Assembly (NCBI GenBank): GCA_031546715.1
Contig: JAVBKA010000145.1
Coordinates: 1-5,656, forward strand
Reading direction: 5' to 3'
DNA from: JAVBKA01 sp031546715
GTDB taxonomy: Bacteria; Bacillota; Clostridia; Oscillospirales; UBA929
Length of the DNA stretch: 5,656 nucleotides
Shown here: piece by piece, positions 1 to 5,653 of the stretch
Numbering within the stretch: the first letter of the stretch is position 1
Layout: each line of letters starts with the position of its first letter
Notes under the pieces: generated by a model
What the model was told of the DNA's origin: nothing
The model's input: the letters and a program-made list of their open reading frames with translations, nothing else
Database searches by the model: none
Made by a program: the position numbers and the translations under genes

Positions 1-411
1 CAAACCATACGAGAAAAAAAGGTTTCCGACTTAAAAAATCGCACAAAGCTAGCAAATGCCTCTGCCAACGGCGTTCTTATTAGCCTTCACCAGAATTTTT
101 TTGACGATTCAAGCGTAAATGGCGCACAGGTATTTTACAATAATCACGAAGGCAGCAAGCCCCTTGCCGCAATTATGCAAAACAACATAGCTTTAAGCGG
201 TCTTTCAAAAAAAGAACGCTCTATTCAGAAAAAACTTGATACATATCTAATGGAGAACACAAAAATTCCAGTGGTTTTGGTTGAGTGCGGTTTTTTATCC
301 AGTTACTCAGACGAAGCTCTTCTCAATGACCCTAAATATCAGTTAAAATTTGCTCAAGTGCTTGGCATTTCTTTGATTGAGTGGGCACATGAAAACAAGC
401 GGCTGCAATAG
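1..411 (+). CDS. cwlD: CwlD-like N-acetylmuramoyl-L-alanine amidase, 3'-terminal part (5' end outside window)
   Basis: This is the last 136 codons of an Amidase_3-family zinc hydrolase, open from base 1 without a start; the ATG at 175 is internal. The family cleaves the amide bond between N-acetylmuramic acid and L-alanine in peptidoglycan. CwlD itself works in the forespore/mother-cell intermembrane space, where it prepares muramic-delta-lactam in spore cortex. Visible landmarks are the LISLHQN strand, whose His (bases 88-90) is a zinc ligand in the family, the GAQVFY strand (127-144) and the VECGFLSS strand (280-303) with the catalytic Glu (283-285). GAQVFY, the NTKIPVVLVECGFLS block and the short tail ending soon after it fit CwlD (about 230-240 aa) better than larger autolysins with SH3 or SPOR repeats. 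The earlier zinc ligands and any signal peptide lie outside the window. It ends 14 bp before radA, suggesting one transcript. Family is near certain; CwlD assignment is likely. Confidence 0.88.
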   Translation, partial: QTIREKKVSDLKNRTKLANASANGVLISLHQNFFDDSSVNGAQVFYNNHEGSKPLAAIMQNNIALSGLSKKERSIQKKLDTYLMENTKIPVVLVECGFLSSYSDEALLNDPKYQLKFAQVLGISLIEWAHENKRLQ

Positions 412-425
412 CCTGAGGTGAACTA

Positions 426-1805
426 ATGAAGAAAAGCACTCTGTTTTTTTGCACTGAATGTGGTAACGAATTTTCAAAATGGACTGGAAAATGCGCATCC
501 TGCGGTGCATGGAACTCCATGACGGAAGCACCGACCGCTGACGCAGCTCCCGCCTCTCGGATGAAAAACAGCAAAAGCGGCGTACACGCAAGCCACGGCA
601 CAGGTGCGGTGGCAGTGTCGCTATCCGATATCTCCACGGCAGCAGAGGTTCGTTTTCAAACAGGTTTGGGCGAGCTAGACAGAGTTTTAGGAGGAGGTGC
701 TGTAGTCGGTTCTCTGGTGCTTATCAGCGGTGAGCCGGGTATCGGTAAGTCTACGCTGTTAATGCAAATATGCCGTGATATAGCTCGTTTTGCAAAAATA
801 CTCTATGTCTCTGGTGAGGAAAGTCTCCTGCAATTAAAGCTGCGTTCTCAAAGACTAAAGGTTAGCGCCCTTCGCCTTCTCGCCGAAACTCAGCTCACTG
901 ACGTTCTGACGGTGACAGCACAGGAAAAGCCCGATGTGTTGATTATTGACTCAATCCAGACTATGTACTCCCCCGAGTTAAACAGCGCACCCGGAAGCGT
1001 TGCGCAGGTTAAGCAGTGCTCTCTTGAGCTGATGAATCTTGCAAAAAGCCAAGGCATTACTATCTTCATTATCGGTCATGTCAACAAAGAAGGCGCGATT
1101 GCCGGACCTAAAGTACTCGAGCATATGGTTGACTGCGTTCTGTATTTTGAAGGTGAAAGACATCTTGTGTATAGGATTCTTCGAGCGGAAAAAAACCGTT
1201 TTGGCTCTACTCAGGAAATCGGAGTTTTTGAAATGTCTGAGGACGGTCTTCTCGAGGTTCCAAATCCGTCAGAGCGGCTTTTGTCTGGTCGTCCCACCCA
1301 TGTTCCCGGGACATGCGTCGCATGTGTTATGGAGGGCACTCGCCCTGTGCTGGCGGAGGTGCAAGCCTTAGTTACGCCAACAACGTTCGGTACGCCAAGG
1401 CGCACTGTCAGCGGTTTGGACTTTAATCGGGCTATGCTATTGTTAGCGGTCTTGGAAAAACGAGGCGGCTTATTTGTGGGTAATCAGGACGCTTACTTAA
1501 ACGTAATCGGTGGATTAAAGCTTATTGAGCCTGGTTGCGACCTTCCTTCAATTCTAGCCGTAGCCTCCAGCTTCAAGGACAAGCCTATTCTCGAAGGAAT
1601 GGTTGCCTTTGGAGAGGTGGGGCTTACTGGCGAAATTCGTAATGTAACCTGCATTCAGCAACGGCTTGCGGAGTGCTTCAGGTTAGGCTTTACCCAATGC
1701 ATTATCCCCGCTCAAGGCACAAAAAATATACCTGCGCCCGAAGGACTACAGGTATATAGAGCCAGAACTGTGAAGGACGCTATTGCGCTGGCACTTGCAC
1801 CGTGA
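426..1805 (+). CDS. radA: DNA repair protein RadA (Sms), branch-migration ATPase/helicase
   Basis: Complete 459-residue RadA, the usual family length (about 450-460). RadA is a cytoplasmic RecA-related hexameric motor that extends recombination intermediates with RecA. Domains in order: an N-terminal C4 zinc finger (Cys9, Cys12, Cys23, Cys26), a poorly conserved Ala/Ser-rich linker (about 32-62), and a RecA-like ATPase core. The core has Walker A GEPGIGKST at 102-110, a Walker B strand VLIIDS at 171-176 and the RadA signature KNRFG at 256-260. A C-terminal Lon-protease-like scaffold (about 285-459) contains GEVGLTGEIR at 396-405. Aligned by eye to remembered E. coli Lon, the catalytic Ser and Lys positions fall on Gly370 and Arg413, so this domain is structural, as expected for RadA. 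The ATG is fixed by GAGGTG at 415-420, five bases upstream. The gene follows the amidase by 14 bp. No frameshift or missing motif seen. Confidence 0.97.
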   Translation: MKKSTLFFCTECGNEFSKWTGKCASCGAWNSMTEAPTADAAPASRMKNSKSGVHASHGTGAVAVSLSDISTAAEVRFQTGLGELDRVLGGGAVVGSLVLISGEPGIGKSTLLMQICRDIARFAKILYVSGEESLLQLKLRSQRLKVSALRLLAETQLTDVLTVTAQEKPDVLIIDSIQTMYSPELNSAPGSVAQVKQCSLELMNLAKSQGITIFIIGHVNKEGAIAGPKVLEHMVDCVLYFEGERHLVYRILRAEKNRFGSTQEIGVFEMSEDGLLEVPNPSERLLSGRPTHVPGTCVACVMEGTRPVLAEVQALVTPTTFGTPRRTVSGLDFNRAMLLLAVLEKRGGLFVGNQDAYLNVIGGLKLIEPGCDLPSILAVASSFKDKPILEGMVAFGEVGLTGEIRNVTCIQQRLAECFRLGFTQCIIPAQGTKNIPAPEGLQVYRARTVKDAIALALAP

Positions 1806-1842
1806 ATTTTGTCTTTGCAATTCGTCTGAATTATCCACGGTG
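1798..1842. other. 7-bp inverted repeat spanning the radA stop, convergent gene junction
   Basis: CACCGTG (1798-1804) and CACGGTG (1836-1842) are perfect inverted arms with a 31-base spacer. A smaller AATTC/GAATT hairpin with a 4-base loop (1819-1832) is nested inside. The left arm overlaps the radA stop codon and the right arm overlaps the last codons of the opposing 54-residue gene. It could fold at the 3' end of both transcripts, but neither strand has a T-run after the outer stem, so I do not call it a terminator. Confidence 0.3.
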
Positions 1843-1995
1843 ATTAGCGGCTACTCTTGGCACTCTGTAAAGGCAGCTGCTTTCTTTGTGTTTTCCGTTT
1901 TCTGCTGAAGCTGCATACGAACCTTCTGTCCCTGCGTGGTCAAGTTCACAGATGCCGTCGTTTTGATAAACGCATTGATTCGTGCAAACAATCAT
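1831..1995 (-). CDS. Small Cys-rich protein (54 aa), hypothetical
   Basis: A 54-codon gene on the minus strand, ATG at 1995-1993 and TAA at 1833-1831, preceded by GGAGG at 2006-2002 with a 6-base spacer. The product begins MIVCTNQCVYQNDGICELDH and has four cysteines (4, 8, 16, 41). The C-x3-C-x7-C spacing, the YQxDGxCxL core and the late C-x-Y unit match, from memory, a short-protein group common in Clostridia. Those are often labelled in databases as 'hydroxymyristoyl-ACP dehydratase', a label far too large in function for such a peptide and which I regard as unsupported. The Cys pattern suggests a metal-binding or disulphide-bonded mini-domain; this is inference. The middle (residues 21-40) is Ala/Ser/Gly/Lys-rich and probably disordered. 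No signal peptide or membrane segment is visible. It converges on radA (25 bp between stops) and diverges from the gene at 2197. Function unknown; the strong ribosome site and motif make it a real gene. Confidence 0.8.
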   Translation of the reverse strand: MIVCTNQCVYQNDGICELDHAGTEGSYAASAENGKHKESSCLYRVPRVAANHRG

Positions 1996-2001
1996 TCTCT
2001 T

Positions 2002-2006
2002 CCTCC
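2002..2006 (-). promoter_or_regulatory. Shine-Dalgarno site of the 54-aa gene
   Basis: On the minus strand this reads GGAGG, followed by AAGAGA and then ATG. The match to the anti-SD and the 6-base spacing are close to ideal. This site is the main argument that the short reading frame is translated and that its start is at 1995. Confidence 0.75.
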
Positions 2007-2196
2007 GAACAAAGGCGTTGTTTAATTCTAATCGCCTTCGCCCCTATATTATTTCACTTTCTCAAATAAATAACCCTATGTCCTGAATAAAAATCATGCA
2101 ATCTCCGTTAAGTAAACTGGGAAGTATACGTTTTACAACAGAAAATGGATTTACCTCAAAATGCAGTAAATTTTTTATGAAGTAGAGGTGTAATAC

Positions 2197-2661
2197 ATGA
2201 TATGCAGTTCATGTGGATATAGAATTAGCGCAACCACGAACAAATACATTAACTGTGGGTGCGAAATAAAGGCGAAGCTTAGCGACAAAGAACTCGCTGA
2301 AATACTTAGGAAGTCCTCTGACAGAAGCGATGAGCTAACGCCGTCTAGCTTTGACAAAATAATAGGCTTGATTCTCTTTGCGTTAGCTATAATAGTCTTC
2401 GTGGTACGCTTTTTTGTTCCAAATTATTCACTTGGCAGTTTCTTTTCGGTATTGATTGCCATTGTTGCCGGATTCGTTGCCAAGTATCCACAAATTATCT
2501 GGGAAATCGACAAGACGCGAATGAGCATAAATGCAAATGTAGGCGATGCTACTCCCACAGAGTTTTGGAGATTTTCGAGAAAAATATCATACCTAGCTCT
2601 TGCCGTCCTTTTCATAGTTCTTATTGTAGTATCGTTTTTTATTATCCCAAACGAGAATTAA
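2197..2661 (+). CDS. Predicted membrane protein with N-terminal Cys cluster (154 aa), hypothetical
   Basis: I do not recognise a named family. The 154-residue product opens with a short Cys cluster, MICSSCG (Cys3, Cys6) followed by INCGC (Cys20, Cys22), giving C-x2-C-x13-C-x-C, which resembles a compact zinc ribbon although the second pair is CxC instead of the usual CxxC. A charged, Lys/Glu/Asp-rich helix (about 25-50) follows, then three hydrophobic stretches likely to cross the membrane (about 55-73, 80-97 and 131-150). A polar loop of about 33 residues separates the second and third. The ATG is supported by GAGGTG at 2185-2190 with a 6-base spacer. It stands alone, diverging from the 54-aa gene across about 200 bp and ending before a strong hairpin terminator, so it is probably monocistronic. 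Zinc-ribbon membrane proteins of this size are common orphans in Clostridia. Existence is well supported; function is unknown. Confidence 0.85.
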   Translation: MICSSCGYRISATTNKYINCGCEIKAKLSDKELAEILRKSSDRSDELTPSSFDKIIGLILFALAIIVFVVRFFVPNYSLGSFFSVLIAIVAGFVAKYPQIIWEIDKTRMSINANVGDATPTEFWRFSRKISYLALAVLFIVLIVVSFFIIPNEN

Positions 2662-2698
2662 TACTATTCAAAACCCAATTTTCCGTACACCAAATAAG

Positions 2699-2740
2699 AC
2701 CCACGCCGAAGATTTTGTCTTCGGCGTGGGTTTCTTAATT
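2699..2740. terminator. Rho-independent terminator, probably bidirectional
   Basis: A perfect 14-bp GC-rich stem pairs 2699-2712 with 2718-2731 around a 5-base loop (TTTTG). On the plus strand it is followed by TTTCTTAATTT, a fair U-tract, 37 bp after the stop of the Cys-cluster membrane protein. On the minus strand the stem is followed by CTTATTT, a weaker tract, and lies 38 bp after the stop of the SulP gene. Its position between two convergent genes fits shared termination for both. Confidence 0.9.
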
Positions 2741-2769
2741 TGAAATTGTCTAACATATTCTCAGCAGCC

Positions 2770-4416
2770 CTAATTTTTCACCACATTTTTTTCGTTGAAC
2801 GCGGCAATTGCTTTATCTGAGCTCCAAAAAAAGCTATCCTTACCAAGCATTTCAACAACTCCGCCTTGCTCTAAATTCTTCATAGCTCTCGGCTGAATCG
2901 CGGCAAAACACAAGGACGCAGGCTCATTTTCAAAATGCTTGATTATCTCCCGCAGACCAATCAGCCCAGAAGCGTCAATCATTGGTACTCCTCGCATGGA
3001 CACGATAAGCAAGTCGGACTTGGACAAGCTGAACAACTCTTTTTTTAGCTTTTCCACAGTACCAAAAAACAAAGGGCCTGACAGATAAACAACTCTAATT
3101 TGCGCATCAGCGCAAATATAGTCAACATTTTTTTCCTTTAATCGGTCAGGGTCAACAGAGTCCACAGTAATATCCATAGTGGAGTCTTTTATAAACAGTA
3201 AAATCGAAAAGGATATTCCTGCAACAATTGCAACGGTTAAGTCAAAAACAACTGTGATAATTAAGGTCACGACGAATTTTGAAATTGCCGCCACCATTTT
3301 TCTGCTGAAGAAGAACTTTATTTCTGGAAAATCAATCATTCTATAGGCAGTAACGAAAAGTATTCCCGCCAATGCCGCCAGTGGTATGTTTTTCATCGCC
3401 GGAGCGAGCAAAAACATTGACGCTAACAATACTATCGAATGTACAATGCTGACAACCCTAGTCGTTCCGCCTGTCTTAATGCCGACGCTGGTACGAACGA
3501 TTGACGCCGAAGCGGGAACGCCTCCGAAAAACGGAACTATCAGGTTGCCTATACCTTGTGAAATAAGCTCTTGGTCTGGTGAAAACTTTGGGTTTCCAGT
3601 CATTTTTCCTCCGGAAACGCCGCAAAGAAGACTTTCTATCATGACTAACGCCGCAATTCCGATTGCAGGCGTGATAAACTCGGAATAATTAGCCGATAAA
3701 AGCGTTTCAAAGGTCAGTCGCTCGACAGGAAACAGCGTTCTAGGTATTGTGCCCACAACTTTTATATCAAACTGAAATATTAGCTGAGCAATTGTAGAAA
3801 TAATTATTGCCGCCAGCGCACCGGGAACGTATTTTGCAAGTTTTTTAGGCCACAGAAAAATTATCGCCGCCACGAAAAAGCCCATCACTAAGGCAGTGTA
3901 GTTCACGTTGACCTCAGCCGTAAACAAAGATAAAAACCTCTCAACAGTGGTCTGCCCTTCTGATGGAATCCCTATAAGGTTTTCAACCTGACTTAGAAAA
4001 ATAATTATTGCTATCGCCGTTGTAAAGCCTGATATTACAGGCGACGGTATAAACTGTACCAGCTTGCCAAATCGAAAAATCCCTGCGGCTAAAAGAATAA
4101 TCCCCGCCAGAATAGTGGCGATGAACATTCCTTTTAACTGATACTGACCAACAAGACCAATTAAAATAGCAGTCAATGCACTGGTAGGACCTGATATCTG
4201 ATACGAAGTTCCAGAAAGACCGCCAATGAATAAGCCTGCAATAATCGCAGTTATTAGCCCAGAAGCGGCGTCCGCTCCGCTTCCAATACCGAAGGCAATA
4301 GCAAGTGGAAGCGCAATGGCCGCCACCGTAGTACCTGCTAAAATGTCCGCACGAAGCCGCTTAGCATTGTAGCCTGAAAATTCCTGCTTTATGTCCGAAA
4401 AAAAGGGGATATTCAA
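2770..4416 (-). CDS. SulP/SLC26-family anion or dicarboxylate transporter with C-terminal STAS domain
   Basis: A 548-residue integral membrane transporter of the SulP family, full length for bacterial members. Hydrophobic segments run from about residue 26 to 409. Family motifs are QISGPTSA (73-80), IESLLCGVSGGKMTG (260-274), the DQELISQGIGN stretch (281-291) and FGGVPASASIVRTS (297-310). A cytoplasmic STAS domain follows (about 432-545), with MIDASGL (479-485) at the site corresponding to the phosphoserine loop of SpoIIAA-type proteins. Bacterial SulP proteins carry sulfate, bicarbonate or C4-dicarboxylates. The IESLLC and QGIGNLIVPFFGG blocks resemble, from memory, DauA-like dicarboxylate carriers. 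Glu261 sits where the Na+-coupled BicA has Asp, which hints at proton coupling; substrate is not determinable here. I chose the TTG at 4416-4414, since AGGTGA lies 5 bases before it; the in-frame GTG at 4425 is itself inside that ribosome site. It follows the epimerase gene by 40 bp, suggesting one operon. Confidence 0.95.
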   Translation of the reverse strand: MNIPFFSDIKQEFSGYNAKRLRADILAGTTVAAIALPLAIAFGIGSGADAASGLITAIIAGLFIGGLSGTSYQISGPTSALTAILIGLVGQYQLKGMFIATILAGIILLAAGIFRFGKLVQFIPSPVISGFTTAIAIIIFLSQVENLIGIPSEGQTTVERFLSLFTAEVNVNYTALVMGFFVAAIIFLWPKKLAKYVPGALAAIIISTIAQLIFQFDIKVVGTIPRTLFPVERLTFETLLSANYSEFITPAIGIAALVMIESLLCGVSGGKMTGNPKFSPDQELISQGIGNLIVPFFGGVPASASIVRTSVGIKTGGTTRVVSIVHSIVLLASMFLLAPAMKNIPLAALAGILFVTAYRMIDFPEIKFFFSRKMVAAISKFVVTLIITVVFDLTVAIVAGISFSILLFIKDSTMDITVDSVDPDRLKEKNVDYICADAQIRVVYLSGPLFFGTVEKLKKELFSLSKSDLLIVSMRGVPMIDASGLIGLREIIKHFENEPASLCFAAIQPRAMKNLEQGGVVEMLGKDSFFWSSDKAIAAFNEKNVVKN

Positions 4417-4421
4417 AAAAA

Positions 4422-4427
4422 TCACCT
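4422..4427 (-). promoter_or_regulatory. Shine-Dalgarno site that sets a TTG start for the SulP gene
   Basis: The minus strand reads AGGTGA, five T residues, then TTG. Core sequence and spacing match the GAGGTG sites before radA and the 2197 gene. The only alternative in-frame start nearby, GTG at 4425-4423, overlaps this site and would have no good SD of its own. Confidence 0.65.
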
Positions 4428-4431
4428 ATAT

Positions 4432-4448
4432 TGCTGCAAAATGCAGCA
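4432..4448 (-). other. Intergenic hairpin just before the SulP ribosome binding site
   Basis: TGCTGCA (4432-4438) and TGCAGCA (4442-4448) form a perfect 7-bp stem with a 3-base loop in the 40-bp gap between the epimerase and SulP genes. In the minus-strand transcript it is followed by AUAUAGGUGA, not a U-tract, so simple termination is unlikely. It ends four bases before the SD and could tune translation or stabilise a processed end; that is inference. Confidence 0.5.
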
Positions 4449-4456
4449 CATTTCTG

Positions 4457-5422
4457 TTATGCCCACCACGCCTGCGGGAGAGGCTCATTAAAAAGAATTC
4501 CTTGAAGGAATTTAACGCCCTTTTCAAGCCCTTCATTGCGGCTCATTAATGCGTCCTCATGCTCGATGGAGATTGCATAGTCATAACCAACCATTCTCAG
4601 CGTAGACACAATGTTGTTCCACGTTAAAACGTCATGCCCGTAACCAACAGTACGGAAAATCCACGAACGTTCCAGCGCATTTGTGTACTCAGAAGTGTCA
4701 AGCACGCCCTTGCGTGCGGTGTTTTCCTTGTTTATGTTAGTGTCCTTTGCATGGAAATGGAATATGCAATCCTTTAGTTCACGAATGGCGACACATGGGT
4801 CCATTCCCTGCCAGAATAAATGGGACGGGTCAAAGTTTGCACCAATGCTTTCGCCCACAGCGTCACGTAGCCGAAGCATAGTATCGGTGTTGTAGACGCA
4901 AAAGCCGGGGTGCAACTCCAGTGCAATTTTGTTCACACCATGACTGCTTGCAAACTTAACAGCTTCTTTCCAGTATGGAATTAAAACGTCATTCCACTGA
5001 TATTTCAGAATCTCGCCAAAATCATTGGGCCAAGCGCAGGTAACCCAGTTCGGACGTGACGAACCAGCACCGTCGCCAGGACAGCCTGAAAAAGTGTTAA
5101 TTTGCTTAATGCACAACTTTTCAGCCATAAGAACGGTATTCTCAAAGCCCTTCTGGAAATCGGCGGCGACCGCCTTATTTGGGTGAATTGGGTTACCGTG
5201 ACAGGAAAGGGCGGATATTTCAAGCCCGCTATCCCTAACCGTTTTTTCAAAAATTTTAAACGCACTATCGTCATGCAGTAACACATCTGGATTACAGTGC
5301 TTCGTACCCGGATAACCGCCTGCACCCAGCTCAATCATCTGCACACCTAGACTTTGAAGATATGCAAGAGCCTCATCTAATGGTTTGTCATCTAAAACAA
5401 CTGTAAATACTCCAAGTTTCAT
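4457..5422 (-). CDS. Sugar phosphate isomerase/epimerase-like protein (xylose isomerase-like TIM barrel)
   Basis: A 321-residue cytoplasmic protein of the AP_endonuc_2 / xylose isomerase-like TIM-barrel superfamily, which includes IolE, IolH and many sugar epimerases. The ordered metal ligands of the family are visible at strand ends: Glu169 in ALELHPG, Asp198 in NFDPSH, His224 in FHFHAKD and Glu287 in SIEHED. Lys226/Asp227 after the His are also typical. The first strand MKLGVFTVVL and the MIELGAGGYPG turn mark the N-terminus of the barrel. These enzymes use a divalent metal (often Mn) to interconvert keto/aldo sugars or dehydrate inosose-type substrates; the exact substrate is not readable. 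The start at 5422 is set by GGAGGT with a 6-base spacer and by family alignment; upstream in-frame codons lack conservation-like features. It is the first gene of a probable operon with the SulP transporter. The usual partner, a Gfo/Idh/MocA oxidoreductase, is not in the window. Confidence 0.93.
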   Translation of the reverse strand: MKLGVFTVVLDDKPLDEALAYLQSLGVQMIELGAGGYPGTKHCNPDVLLHDDSAFKIFEKTVRDSGLEISALSCHGNPIHPNKAVAADFQKGFENTVLMAEKLCIKQINTFSGCPGDGAGSSRPNWVTCAWPNDFGEILKYQWNDVLIPYWKEAVKFASSHGVNKIALELHPGFCVYNTDTMLRLRDAVGESIGANFDPSHLFWQGMDPCVAIRELKDCIFHFHAKDTNINKENTARKGVLDTSEYTNALERSWIFRTVGYGHDVLTWNNIVSTLRMVGYDYAISIEHEDALMSRNEGLEKGVKFLQGILFNEPLPQAWWA

Positions 5423-5428
5423 TTGATT

Positions 5429-5434
5429 ACCTCC
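5429..5434 (-). promoter_or_regulatory. Shine-Dalgarno site of the epimerase gene
   Basis: The minus strand reads GGAGGT, then AATCAA, then ATG. This fixes the start at 5422 and argues against an in-frame extension to a TTG at 5494, which would add 24 residues unlike the family N-terminus. Confidence 0.8.
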
Positions 5435-5503
5435 AATAAAAAGAAATATATGTAAGTGAGGATTAACTCGGTAGTGAAAATATGCTTGTGTCAAGTCAAC
5501 ATA

Positions 5504-5533
5504 GGTTTTTTAATAAGGGCACATCTAAAAACC
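5504..5533. promoter_or_regulatory. Inverted repeat upstream of the epimerase gene
   Basis: GGTTTTT (5504-5510) and AAAAACC (5527-5533) are perfect 7-bp arms with a 16-base spacer, about 80-110 bp upstream of the epimerase start. AT-rich arms of this length can arise by chance. It may be part of the promoter/leader region, for which I could not identify a convincing -35/-10 pair. Confidence 0.25.
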
Positions 5534-5567
5534 AGCACTGTAGAATTCACAAATCAAAAACATTGCT

Positions 5568-5584
5568 AATTTACCTAGTAAATT
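5568..5584. promoter_or_regulatory. 17-bp interrupted palindrome, candidate operator
   Basis: AATTTAC, a CTA centre, then GTAAATT: a perfect palindrome with 7-bp arms and a 3-base centre, about 146 bp upstream of the epimerase start. Symmetry, length and location in a non-coding region fit the binding site of a dimeric repressor such as a GntR- or TetR-type protein. No regulator gene is in the window, so the assignment is inference. Confidence 0.4.
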
Positions 5585-5620
5585 CCATTTACAACAGAAT
5601 ACACCTATATTTCATATAGA

Positions 5621-5653
5621 GAGTGCGCCCATTTATCACAAATGGGCGCACTC
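5621..5653. terminator. Strong hairpin at right edge, possible terminator of a gene beyond the window
   Basis: A perfect 14-bp stem pairs 5621-5634 with 5640-5653 around the 5-base loop ATCAC. It contains a GC-rich GTGCGCCC core. Read on the minus strand the stem is followed by TCTATATG, a poor U-tract; on the plus strand the sequence runs out three bases after the stem. It is most likely the terminator of a neighbouring gene to the right, but could also be a leader hairpin. Confidence 0.5.

Noticed and set aside
332..637. Minus-strand frames over the amidase/radA junction
   Set aside because: They overlap the conserved VECGF-to-zinc-finger coding region on the opposite strand, have no SD worth noting and no recognisable motif.
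978..1405. Alternative frames inside radA on both strands
   Set aside because: They sit fully within the intact radA ATPase and Lon-like regions and their products look random.
1280..1805. Active Lon-type protease in the RadA C-terminal domain
   Set aside because: By eye alignment to remembered Lon, the catalytic Ser and Lys positions are Gly370 and Arg413; the domain is the usual inactive RadA scaffold.
1857..2069. Plus-strand 70-codon reading frame
   Set aside because: It lacks a good SD, has a Cys/Phe/Leu-rich product without domain features, and is antisense to the much better 54-aa minus-strand gene.
1996..2196. Promoters in the divergent region between the 54-aa gene and the Cys-cluster membrane protein
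   Set aside because: Several AT-rich hexamers exist (e.g. TTGAGA and TATAGG on the minus strand, TTTACA on the plus), but none pairs with a partner at 16-18 bp spacing, so no promoter is called.
3386..3688. Plus-strand frame inside the SulP gene
   Set aside because: It is antisense to conserved SulP motifs (QGIGN, FGGVP) and has no independent support.
4683..5334. Frames on both strands inside the epimerase gene
   Set aside because: They overlap the metal-ligand-bearing coding region and show no family features or ribosome sites.
5423..5494. 24-residue N-terminal extension of the epimerase from a TTG
   Set aside because: The GGAGGT site six bases before the ATG at 5422 and the barrel-first MKLGVFTVVL strand fix the downstream start.
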